Shown here: in pieces, positions 44,548 to 51,952 of the stretch | Position numbering within the stretch: the stretch's first letter is position 1 | Layout of the letters: each line of letters opens with the position of its first letter | Assembly: GCF_001687585.2 (NCBI RefSeq) | Contig: NZ_CP016537.2 | Coordinates: 592,001-656,000 of the forward strand | From: Planococcus halocryophilus | Lineage (GTDB): Bacteria > Bacillota > Bacilli > Bacillales_A > Planococcaceae | Length of the DNA stretch: 64,000 nt | Direction of reading: 5' to 3' | Program-made: the position numbers and the translations under genes | The notes under the pieces: model-generated | What the model was told of the DNA's origin: nothing | Database searches by the model: none | What the model saw: the letters and a program-made list of their open reading frames with translations, nothing else

Positions 44548-45650
44548 AAGCCGTATTCTTATTGCAATGGCGCAGATTTTACCGGAGGCCGTTATTTGTC
44601 TTGGCGATGTATGGGCTGACAATTATTTTTATTTCAGTTGCCGCTGCTGGCAACGGGGGCGGCCCGGAAATGATTCCCTTGTATGCTGATGAATCGGTCA
44701 GTGAAACAGAAGCAAAGGAATGGCTCAAACGCTTGGACGCAGAAGCGCAATTTTCGTTTAAGCTCATGTCGGAAGCGCAGGCGAGGGAGTATGTGGCGGA
44801 AGGGGATGTCTCCCAAGCGGTAAAACTGTTCGAAACGGATTACGTTATATTGGTCGGCAGGGATGATCCTGTGCGCATTGCGCTGCATTCGCTCCTCCGC
44901 CGTGTCTATTCAGAAGAACTGCGGCTGGAAAATGCCGCGCAATCAACGCCTGACATTCGGGAACAATTAGCGGAGACGATTTCGAATCCAGCGCTGGCAG
45001 TATCCGTTTCTGCGCTACAGGAAGAGAAGGCCAGCTCCCAATCCAATGATGAACTTCAATTGTTGTTCGGCATGACCTTGTTTTTTGTCGTTTACACGAT
45101 TATGTTCAGTCTTGTGCGTATCGTGGGCGAAAAAGAGACAGGTACATGGAATCGGATGGTTATTTCCCCAATCAGCAAATGGCAAATGTACTTTGGGCAT
45201 CTCAGCTATAGTTTTTTGATCGGCTTTTCACAAATTACGTTGATCTTTCTCTTGTTCCGTTTTGCTTTTGGGTTTGAAATGGGTGGGGATTTTTGGTTAT
45301 TGATCGTCATTGCCGCGTGCTATACATTTTCAATTGTCGCACTGGGGCTATTGATTATTTCTCTCGTCAGCCAGCCCCGCCAGCTGGGAGCAATCATTCC
45401 AATTATTGCGACTGGGATGGCGATGATTGGAGGGGCGTTCTGGCCAATCGAGCTGGTGACCAATGAGATCTTGTTGACGATTGCCAAAATACTGCCCATC
45501 ACATACGGCATTCAAGCATTAACAAGTGTTGCCGTTTATGGAGACGGCTTGAAAGCAGTCATTGTGCCAATCTTGTTACTGCTTGGATTTGGCGGCATCT
45601 TTACATCCTTGGGCATTCGGTTGTTAGAATGGCGAAGCCCACAGCCTTAA
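44544..45650 (+). CDS. ABC-2 exporter permease 2
   Basis: A 368-residue permease with the same plan as its neighbour but a shorter extracytoplasmic region. ATG 44544 follows GGGGGGAG and overlaps the upstream stop by four bases; the longer in-frame frame from 44388 lies within permease 1 and is rejected. The C-terminal half has VRIVGEKETGTWNRMVISPI, the usual cytoplasmic loop. Substrate unknown. Confidence 0.87.
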   Translation: MKAVFLLQWRRFYRRPLFVLAMYGLTIIFISVAAAGNGGGPEMIPLYADESVSETEAKEWLKRLDAEAQFSFKLMSEAQAREYVAEGDVSQAVKLFETDYVILVGRDDPVRIALHSLLRRVYSEELRLENAAQSTPDIREQLAETISNPALAVSVSALQEEKASSQSNDELQLLFGMTLFFVVYTIMFSLVRIVGEKETGTWNRMVISPISKWQMYFGHLSYSFLIGFSQITLIFLLFRFAFGFEMGGDFWLLIVIAACYTFSIVALGLLIISLVSQPRQLGAIIPIIATGMAMIGGAFWPIELVTNEILLTIAKILPITYGIQALTSVAVYGDGLKAVIVPILLLLGFGGIFTSLGIRLLEWRSPQP

Positions 45651-45881
45651 AAAAGTGTAACGGTGAGCTGTCGCAGGTGCAAGAATCAATATCGACCACG
45701 AGATTTTCGAACCTGTCTAGAAGATGAAGTTATCAGCGCGCGATTACGCAGTGAAAAGTTCCCGAATTGTCGAATTCCGTGTGGGTGGGGAACACAGAAA
45801 TTCACGTATGCAGTGAACAAAGGCGGCTAAGAAAATCCGCGTTCCCTGTAAAAGACAACTGAATTTAGAGGAGGGAAGTGT

Positions 45882-46379
45882 ATGGAGTTCCTGAAAGTGA
45901 AGGGCAAGATCAAAACCGGAAAACTGGCGTTGAGTATAATGGTGCCGATTGTCGGCGGTTCATTAGCCGGCGCTTTCGCAAACCGCAACACCAAAGAAGA
46001 ATACGCTGAATTGAAAAGGCCATCTTTCTCCCCGCCACCTTGGATCTTTCCCTTGGCGTGGACCGCTTTATACACTTCCATGGGAGTGGCAAAATACAGA
46101 GCAGCGGAAAAAGCCGCGTTGAAAAAAGAAGAGGGGAAAGTACTGCTCCCATACAATTTGCAATTGGGTCTGAACTTCCTGTGGTCATTTCTTTTCTTCA
46201 AATGGGGGCTACGCGGCACCGCGCTTGCGGAAATGGCTTTGCTGCTCGCAACGATAACGTGGACGACGTATGTATTTTACCAATACGATCAAACAGCCGG
46301 CACTCTCATGGTCCCTTATATCGCTTGGGTAATGTTCGCAATGGGCTTGAATGCTTCGATCTGGAAGCTGAATAAATGA
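45882..46379 (+). CDS. tspO: TspO/MBR family membrane protein
   Basis: A 165-residue protein with five membrane segments and the family motifs KRPSFSPPPWIFPLAWTALY (cut at 20) and LQLGLNFLWSFLFF. TspO proteins bind porphyrins and related ligands. Gly/Pro- and Trp-rich positions are conserved. GAGGAGGGAAG precedes the ATG. The 230 bp upstream (45651-45881) holds nothing I recognise. Confidence 0.92.
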   Translation: MEFLKVKGKIKTGKLALSIMVPIVGGSLAGAFANRNTKEEYAELKRPSFSPPPWIFPLAWTALYTSMGVAKYRAAEKAALKKEEGKVLLPYNLQLGLNFLWSFLFFKWGLRGTALAEMALLLATITWTTYVFYQYDQTAGTLMVPYIAWVMFAMGLNASIWKLNK

Positions 46380-46433
46380 ACGGTAAGGGAGCAGGCCACT
46401 GGAGAACTAAGAGGAGAACGAAAGGAGAACAAT

Positions 46434-46916
46434 ATGAGAACTGATAAAGGATTTAAAGTAAATGCAGGGGATGCCAGATTTGGAGAACACTTCAAAATGA
46501 AAGGTGTTACGCTGAATAATTTAGACCTCAAAATCTCCGCGGCTGACACGGAAAATGATTTAACGGTGTTTGAGCAAACCGGACTTACTCCAAACGGAGG
46601 ACCGCCTTTGCACATCCATCCTTTTCAGGACGAATGGTTTTATGTAATTGAAGGAGAATATCTATTTCAAGTTGGTGATAACAAATATCAAATGAAATCG
46701 GGCGACACTATTTACCTTCCAAGAAATGTGCAACATGCCTTCTTGCAATTGACAGAAAAAGGAAAGATGTTAGTTTCTTATTTGCCAGCAGGAAAGATGG
46801 AAGCATTTTTTAAGGTTACAGACAAGTGGACTTCTCCCCCGACAAAAGAAGAGATTACAAAAGTATTTGCAGATCATGATATGAAAGTTGTTGGAGCACC
46901 ATTGAAAGCTGATTAA
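46434..46916 (+). CDS. Cupin-domain protein
   Basis: A 160-residue single cupin. Motif 1 is PPLHIHPFQDEWFYVIEGEY and motif 2 includes SGDTIYLPRNVQHAF; the three His and Glu of a metal-binding cupin are present. Enzyme or sensor function cannot be told apart. AAAGGAGAAC precedes ATG 46434. The downstream 466-bp gap to 47382 contains a terminator and MITE-like remnants. Confidence 0.85.
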   Translation: MRTDKGFKVNAGDARFGEHFKMKGVTLNNLDLKISAADTENDLTVFEQTGLTPNGGPPLHIHPFQDEWFYVIEGEYLFQVGDNKYQMKSGDTIYLPRNVQHAFLQLTEKGKMLVSYLPAGKMEAFFKVTDKWTSPPTKEEITKVFADHDMKVVGAPLKAD

Positions 46917-46924
46917 CTAATTGG

Positions 46925-46966
46925 GAAATTGCGTCCCAGGGAAAGAAACAATTCTAAACGATTTTG
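46925..46966. repeat. MITE-like element, left end fragment
   Basis: AAATTGCGTCCCAGGGAAAG followed by AAACAATTCTAAACG matches the left terminal repeat of the 151-bp element seen intact at 48521. Confidence 0.7.
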
Positions 46967-46993
46967 TTAATTCAAGTCAATTGAATACAACAG

Positions 46994-47042
46994 AACATCC
47001 AATCCCGAGAATGCAAAGTTCTTGGGATTGGATGTTTTTTGT
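46994..47042 (+). terminator. Strong terminator after the cupin gene
   Basis: CATCCAATCCCGAGAA and TTCTTGGGATTGGATG form a 16-base stem with one G-T, followed by T6. Confidence 0.9.
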
Positions 47043-47190
47043 TCCACTCCCAAGGAAGCGCAATAAAATGAAACGATTCCATTTATAATCCATGCATTGC
47101 ACACACGCTGTATTGACAAAGCGGATGTGTTTTTTCATTTTATTAGTCAGTATAATATTTTCGGGAATTTTGCCAATCGCAATGAAGTGG
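47043..47190. repeat. Degenerate MITE-like copy
   Basis: Diverged copy containing CCCAAGGAAGCGCAATAAAA, an AAACGATTCC segment, a GCACAC..GTGT hairpin with TTTTTTCATTTTATT and the end GTCAGTATAATATTTT, in the same order as the intact copies. Confidence 0.45.
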
Positions 47191-47382
47191 AAGTTCGACA
47201 ACTATTAGAGGTATGCCATTCGGAATAAGGCACTTTCTATATTAATTTACGAATAAAGCATGTGACTTTTGATGCTTTTATGACAAAAAGAGTAAAAAAT
47301 CAAAATTTATATTGAATAATTTGTTAATTCGGAATATTATAAAAGGAGAATAAAAAAATAAAGGAAATGAAAGGAGAAAAAA

Positions 47383-47787
47383 ATGAAAAAAGGTATTTTT
47401 GGAATTTTATCGGGAACGCTTTTGTTTATTGGTACTACTTTTAGTGTCGCTGCGGATAATCACGTGGACAGAGATTGCGGTGAATTTGCAAACCATGAGG
47501 AAGTTATGGCATTTTGGTATGAAAATGGGTATAACGCAGACAATGATCCTCATGATCTCGACCGTGATAATGACGGATTAGCCTGTGAAGTAAGTCAAAG
47601 TGAATATGACAATTACGTAGCCAGCCAGGAAAATGATGATTCTGAGGAAGCAGTAGAAGAAAATGAGGAAGAAGGAGCAGCTTTACCGGATACCGCTTCG
47701 AACGGTCCTCTTATGATGCTATTCGGCGCTGGTATCGCTGGTGCGGGTTCATTGCTTTTATTCCGTCGTAAAAATAGAATGGCTTAA
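47383..47787 (+). CDS. Sortase-anchored excalibur-domain surface protein
   Basis: A 134-residue secreted protein: signal peptide (about 1-25), one excalibur Ca2+-binding domain (DRDCGEFANHEEVMAFW to DLDRDNDGLACE, two Cys), an acidic linker, the sorting motif LPDTA (near residue 100), a hydrophobic segment and a basic tail RRKNRMA. LPDTA fits class D sortase recognition (LPxTA), and a class D sortase gene lies 58 bp downstream. AAAGGAG precedes the ATG. Likely cell-wall anchored; biological role unknown. Confidence 0.88.
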   Translation: MKKGIFGILSGTLLFIGTTFSVAADNHVDRDCGEFANHEEVMAFWYENGYNADNDPHDLDRDNDGLACEVSQSEYDNYVASQENDDSEEAVEENEEEGAALPDTASNGPLMMLFGAGIAGAGSLLLFRRKNRMA

Positions 47788-47798
47788 TCTTAATGCGG

Positions 47799-47828
47799 AG
47801 CGGCAGGGAGTCTTCTGCCGCTTTACTG
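47799..47828 (+). terminator. Hairpin between surface protein and sortase genes
   Basis: AGCGGCAG and CTGCCGCT pair around an eight-base loop, but only a short T tract follows. A leaky terminator or mRNA-stabilising hairpin that keeps the substrate more abundant than the enzyme is plausible. Confidence 0.55.
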
Positions 47829-47845
47829 TGAGGTGATGATGCTTG

Positions 47846-48487
47846 ATGAGGCGTTGGGTCGGCTTGATGCTTTTGTTTATTGGAATAGCAATCGTAGTCT
47901 ATAATTTCCAGGAATGGAATACTGGACGAACAGCTGCACAGGATATCACTGAAAAAGAAGTGCAGGATTTTAAAGAAATTGCACAATCGATTGAAAAAGA
48001 GATGATTTTTACTCCACCGCCTGTTGAAAGCGTTCCTTCTCCTCTTCTCACTGCAGACGTATCACATGAAACGGGAGGAGAAATTGCAACACTACTTATA
48101 CCGAAAATCGAACAAAAGTATTCAGTCTACTGGGGAACTGATCCTTCCGTTTTGAATCAGGGAGTCGGGGTGTTTGTCAGTGATCTGACGACTGTTCCCG
48201 GTGGTTACGGGCATACTGTGTTAAGCGGCCACCGTGATACAGTGTTTACAAGATTGGGAGAGTTGGAAAAGGCGGATTTGCTCCATGTCCAATACGAAAC
48301 TAAGACGTATGTATATGAGGTTATGGATAGTTGGATTACGCATGAAGATGATAGGACTGTCATTGTGGAAAAAGACGAATCTATTCTGACTTTAACAACT
48401 TGTTATCCGTTTGATTTCATCGGTTATGCATCAGACCGCTATATCGTACAAGCAAGATTGGTTGGTGAGCATGATATTGCAGATTAG
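47846..48487 (+). CDS. Class D sortase
   Basis: A 213-residue transpeptidase anchored by an N-terminal membrane helix (about 3-20). The catalytic residues are His129 (LSGHRDTVF), Cys186 (LTTCYPF) and Arg198 (SDRYIV). The TLTTC context and single N-terminal anchor are typical of class D. It should join LPDTA-bearing proteins, above all its neighbour, to the wall peptide. AGGTGAT is eight bases before ATG 47846; a TTG just upstream is rejected. Confidence 0.92.
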   Translation: MRRWVGLMLLFIGIAIVVYNFQEWNTGRTAAQDITEKEVQDFKEIAQSIEKEMIFTPPPVESVPSPLLTADVSHETGGEIATLLIPKIEQKYSVYWGTDPSVLNQGVGVFVSDLTTVPGGYGHTVLSGHRDTVFTRLGELEKADLLHVQYETKTYVYEVMDSWITHEDDRTVIVEKDESILTLTTCYPFDFIGYASDRYIVQARLVGEHDIAD

Positions 48488-48520
48488 CACACTGAATGAA
48501 ATCGCACCCCTAAATCGCGC

Positions 48521-48671
48521 CCCAGTGAAAGAAACAATTCTAAACGATTCCGACAATACGTTACAATTCATATCACATACATTGCCACACCTGCTGCATC
48601 TACATTGCTGGTGTGGTTTTTTCGTATTATTCATCTGTATAAATTGTGTGGGAATTGTTTCGCTCCCTGGG
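48521..48671. mobile_element. MITE-like element, intact 151-bp copy A
   Basis: Begins CCCAGTGAAAGAAACAATTC and ends with the near-exact inverse GGAATTGTTTCGCTCCCTGG(G). The inside has a CCACACC/GGTGTGG hairpin followed by TTTTTTCG, which resembles a terminator. No coding capacity. It lies 34 bases after the sortase stop, where it may act as its terminator. The stretch 48672-49018 beyond it has only a weak GACCTT/AAGGTC hairpin and A+T-rich DNA. Confidence 0.8.
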
Positions 48672-49018
48672 AAGCAATATCTAAAAGTGTTGCAATAAAG
48701 TGCTAAGAAGGAGTTAACAAATTTGGACCTTTCCTATTGGATGGGTAAGGTCATTTTTTGATATCGGCGAAAATAGAGATCAGTGGAATAAAAACTCGGA
48801 TCAGCATATAGAATTTAGTTCAGGAGATGCTATATGAACTAGACCCTCATTGTGTTATATTGGTAATATTATAGTATAAATGGGAATTGTATAATACTTC
48901 AAAAGAACTATGTCAGGAATTATTTTACAAAATAATAGATTCAATACATTGCTAGCTCATAGCAAGTCAAAATAGTAAGCACGATCTAATCTTCATAATC
49001 AGAAAGGGGCTTATACGT

Positions 49019-49825
49019 ATGTGGAAAAACAAAAAACTAGTAGCGACAGCCGGGCTAATCGTTCTGTTAAGTGGCTGTGGCGAAGAAACACTCGAGAAGG
49101 ATGAAGCAGTCCTTGAAACAACAGAAGTTGAAGCTGCAGAGCCAGAAAAATCTGAAGAAGAAGTAGCAAAAGCTGAGACAGAAGAGAAGAAAAAAGCGGA
49201 AGCGGAAGAACAAGCAAAGGCTGAGACAGAAGCAAAAGAAAAAGCCGCGGTAGAGGAAAAAGCTAAGGCAGAAGCGGAAGAACAGAAAAAAGCAGAAGAA
49301 CTAGCAAAAGTTGAAGCCGAAGAAAAGGCAAAAGCAGAAGAACTAGCAAAAGCTGAAGCTGAAGAGGCAGCACGTAAAGAAGCAGAAAATGCAGGTTCAG
49401 CTTCCCAACAACAAGCGGCAAGAATGGCCGAAGAATACCTATCGTATACCGCGTTTTCGAAAAGCGGACTGATCGACCAATTGGAATTCGAAGGATTTAG
49501 TAACGCGGATGCTACATTTGCTGCAGAAAAAATCGATGCAGATTGGAGCGAGCAAGCAGTAAAAGCGGCTGAAAACTACATCGCCTACACGGCTTTTTCA
49601 AGAACGGGCCTTATCGAACAATTGGAATTTGAAGGCTATAGTAACGACAATGCGACATACGCAGTAGACGAAATCACTGTGGACTGGAGCGAACAAGCGA
49701 TATTAGCCGCAGAGAATTATATCGAGTACACTTCGTTTTCGAGATCTGGACTGATTGAGCAATTGGAGTTTGAAGGGCATAGTAAGGCGGATGCTACGAA
49801 TGCTGTGGATGTTATTGGGCTTTAA
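49019..49825 (+). CDS. Ltp-like lipoprotein with coiled-coil stalk
   Basis: A 268-residue lipoprotein: signal peptide with lipobox LSGC (Cys20), a long Glu/Ala/Lys stalk (about 25-130) predicted as continuous coiled coil, then three tandem repeats of about 44 residues, each like ENYIAYTAFSRTGLIEQLEF followed by EGYSNDNATYAVD. These match the Ltp domain (host cell surface-exposed lipoprotein). The phage TP-J34 Ltp protein blocks phage DNA injection; many chromosomal homologues are uncharacterised. AAAGGGG precedes the ATG. Confidence 0.85.
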   Translation: MWKNKKLVATAGLIVLLSGCGEETLEKDEAVLETTEVEAAEPEKSEEEVAKAETEEKKKAEAEEQAKAETEAKEKAAVEEKAKAEAEEQKKAEELAKVEAEEKAKAEELAKAEAEEAARKEAENAGSASQQQAARMAEEYLSYTAFSKSGLIDQLEFEGFSNADATFAAEKIDADWSEQAVKAAENYIAYTAFSRTGLIEQLEFEGYSNDNATYAVDEITVDWSEQAILAAENYIEYTSFSRSGLIEQLEFEGHSKADATNAVDVIGL

Positions 49826-49926
49826 TAAAGTATGTGAAATCAGTAATCTGATATGGGGAACGTTCTCACACTATAAATACACTTGAGATAGTAGAGCTGT
49901 CTCCCGCATTTTCTTGGAAACAACTC

Positions 49927-50013
49927 GCGCCTGCGCTTTGGGCATGGCTCTCGCAAGAAGCCAGGAAGAACGCCTGTCTTCTTGCTTCGCCTAGCCCGTG
50001 GACGCGCCGGTGC
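49927..50013. repeat. Hairpin element, third diverged copy
   Basis: Same core as the pair at 16292 and 16448: TTTGGGCATGGCTC, an inner stem GCAAGAAG.CAGG / CCTG.CTTCTTGC and the end GCCTAGCCCGTGGACGCGCC. Stem bases differ from the other copies yet remain paired. Confidence 0.8.
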
Positions 50014-50067
50014 TGGTGTGCAGTTCTTTTTTTCACAAAAAAAATAGCCGCTTTTCTAAGCAGTTTA

Positions 50068-50098
50068 TTTAAATCACGTCCCAGGAAAGCGAAACTAA
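50068..50098. repeat. MITE-like element, single end
   Basis: AAATCACGTCCCAGGAAAGC followed by GAAACTAATT matches the terminal repeat of the 151-bp element; no second end is visible nearby. Confidence 0.55.
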
Positions 50099-50133
50099 TT
50101 AAATATATTAGACTACTGAGGAAGAGGGGAAGC

Positions 50134-51147
50134 ATGGAAAAATTTATTGATTACTATGTATTATTGAATATACTACCGACAGCGAGTGAAGAGTTGATTA
50201 AACGTGCTTATCGCATTCAGTCTAAAGAATTACACCCAGATCAAGGAGGAAATGAGCAACAATTTATCTTACTAACAGAGGCATACGAAGTTTTGAGTAA
50301 TCCCTTAAAAAGAAAAGCATACGACCAAGACTATGCCTTTTATCAACAAACTCGAAAGCGGGGTAATGAAAGTTCTCAGCAAGAAAGAAAACATACGAAT
50401 TCTAAACGTGCATCAGAATCCACGGAAAATAAACCATTCTTGTCTTTTGACTATATGCGATTTGGAAAAGTTGCGCTTGGAGGGATCATTACTCTAGGGG
50501 TTCTTGCGAAAGCAATTAATGCTTTTGAAGAAAGTACTGAACCTGAGATTCCAATAGACCCTATTGTATTTCCAGTTTTAGAAAATGAACATTCTAACGA
50601 TGTTGTTGAAGAGGCTGTCACCACTGAATATGTTGTAGGTGAAATAGAAGAATCAGGTGTGGAAACTGTGGAGCAATCAATTGATATTCCTGAGGAATCT
50701 GAACCGCTCAAAGATTTGATAGAAGAATATGAACAAGAAGAAGTGGAAAAAAATTCCACATTGACATATAGTACAACGGACTCTTTATCTTTATATGTTA
50801 GGTATTTAGACAGGATTTATAAATTGGAAGCGGATTTAGAAAGCTATGGGAAAGTATGGGAAACTGGAAGCGATGCCGAAATTACGCAAGCATCATATAA
50901 TCAATTGAAAATTTGGGATGATCTATTAAATGAAATTTATCAGACGTTAAAAATAGAATTAACAGAAACAGAATTTTTAGAGTTGAGGGATTTTCAGCGT
51001 GCTTGGATAGCAAAGAAGGAAAGAATTGCAGATGAAGCAAGGAAGGATTTCGCTGGTGGCTCTTGGGAGGTTCCTGTATACAATGATGCTCAGTTGGAAG
51101 AAACAAAAGAGCGTTGTTATTGGTTAGTGATGAATTATATGAATTAA
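50134..51147 (+). CDS. J-domain protein fused to a TM segment and LprI-like domain
   Basis: A 337-residue protein. The N-terminal J domain (about 3-70) has the HPD motif at 34-36. One membrane helix follows (about 112-128), then an acidic linker (about 135-220) and a C-terminal domain with the DUF1311/LprI pattern (YNQLKIWDDLLNEIYQTLK, then FQRAWIAKKERIADEAR, FAGGSW and a late Cys). LprI-type domains inhibit lysozyme in mycobacteria. Topology would put the J domain in the cytoplasm and LprI outside. AGAGGGGAAGC precedes the ATG. Confidence 0.82.
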   Translation: MEKFIDYYVLLNILPTASEELIKRAYRIQSKELHPDQGGNEQQFILLTEAYEVLSNPLKRKAYDQDYAFYQQTRKRGNESSQQERKHTNSKRASESTENKPFLSFDYMRFGKVALGGIITLGVLAKAINAFEESTEPEIPIDPIVFPVLENEHSNDVVEEAVTTEYVVGEIEESGVETVEQSIDIPEESEPLKDLIEEYEQEEVEKNSTLTYSTTDSLSLYVRYLDRIYKLEADLESYGKVWETGSDAEITQASYNQLKIWDDLLNEIYQTLKIELTETEFLELRDFQRAWIAKKERIADEARKDFAGGSWEVPVYNDAQLEETKERCYWLVMNYMN

Positions 51148-51184
51148 AAAGTAACATCCAGTGTAAGAGAAAATCTACAATATT

Positions 51185-51265
51185 TCAGTAATATACTACA
51201 TCTCCTAAATCAACATTGTGGGAGTGGCTATTTCAACTTAAAATCATGTCCCAAGGAAGGGAACA
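51185..51265. repeat. Probable MITE-like right-end remnant
   Basis: A CTCC/GGGAG hairpin followed by TTAAAATCATGTCCCAAGGA resembles the hairpin and terminal repeat of the 151-bp element. Weak. Confidence 0.35.
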
Positions 51266-51311
51266 AATAGGAGCTTTTTGAGAAGGTAGAAGCGGCTGAA
51301 AAAGACATATG

Positions 51312-51351
51312 AAAATGCATGAACCCGCTGCAGCGGGTTCATGCATTTTTA
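51312..51351. terminator. Long perfect palindrome, terminator of the small lipoprotein gene
   Basis: AAAATGCATGAACCCGCTG and its complement meet with almost no loop; T/A tracts lie on both sides. Confidence 0.75.
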
Positions 51352-51354
51352 TCG

Positions 51355-51627
51355 TTAACAAATTGTCGTTTCGCCCATTAGAATATCCCCGTTTTGACCA
51401 TCTAAGTAATCGATACCCCATTCGCAATTCCCTTTATTTTGCCATTCAACAATATACTGTCCATCGTCATAGCGAATTGAAATAATGTCGACTGTCTCAA
51501 ACGAATTCGCATGGCTCTGTTCGACAAGTGCTCGTGCTTCTGCTTCGGTAATCGTAGGGTTTGCAACAGAGCAGCCGCTCAATAGCAAAAGACACATCAT
51601 TAAAAAGGTAATCATAGAGTTTTTCAT
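51355..51627 (-). CDS. Small lipoprotein with PepSY-like fold
   Basis: A 90-residue lipoprotein: signal peptide with lipobox LLSGC, then TEAEARALVEQSHANSF and a DDGQYIVEWQN strand pair with a late Cys pair, the pattern of PepSY-like lipoproteins. GAGGTGAA precedes ATG 51627; the longer in-frame start at 51693 is rejected. Function unknown. Confidence 0.75.
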   Translation of the reverse strand: MKNSMITFLMMCLLLLSGCSVANPTITEAEARALVEQSHANSFETVDIISIRYDDGQYIVEWQNKGNCEWGIDYLDGQNGDILMGETTIC

Positions 51628-51819
51628 CGCATTCACCTCTAAATAGGTAGACTGACCTGTAAGGAAGAACGTTACATAGAAGCATGGAATCAATAGAAAA
51701 ATAGATTTTAAAGAGAATATTAATAAAATTGTAAAAATATTTCGTTTATTCGACCGGTAACAGTTAAATAATGTTAATATATTTGTATTGAATATCCAAT
51801 TGTTGAGGGGAACGCCGCC

Positions 51820-51912
51820 GTGTTTATCTACAACGAAAGCTCTTCAAAGTTCATCGATTACGTACTAGAAGATCGGATCGAATCGGTGTACGATTCTAAA
51901 CTTGAACTTTAA
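51820..51912 (+). CDS. 30-codon ORF resembling the N-terminus of Schlafen-helicase proteins
   Basis: GTG 51820 with GAGGGGAA seven bases upstream opens a 30-codon frame, FIYNESSSKFIDYVLEDRIE and a short tail. It resembles the first strand-helix of some DUF2075 (Schlafen group 3 helicase) proteins. It may be a leftover N-terminal fragment of such a gene, a leader peptide, or a small partner of the GIY-YIG gene that starts 40 bases later. Confidence 0.4.
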   Translation: MFIYNESSSKFIDYVLEDRIESVYDSKLEL

Positions 51913-51952
51913 TACAAAAAACTGATTTTTCATCTAGAGAGGCTGAAGCTTT

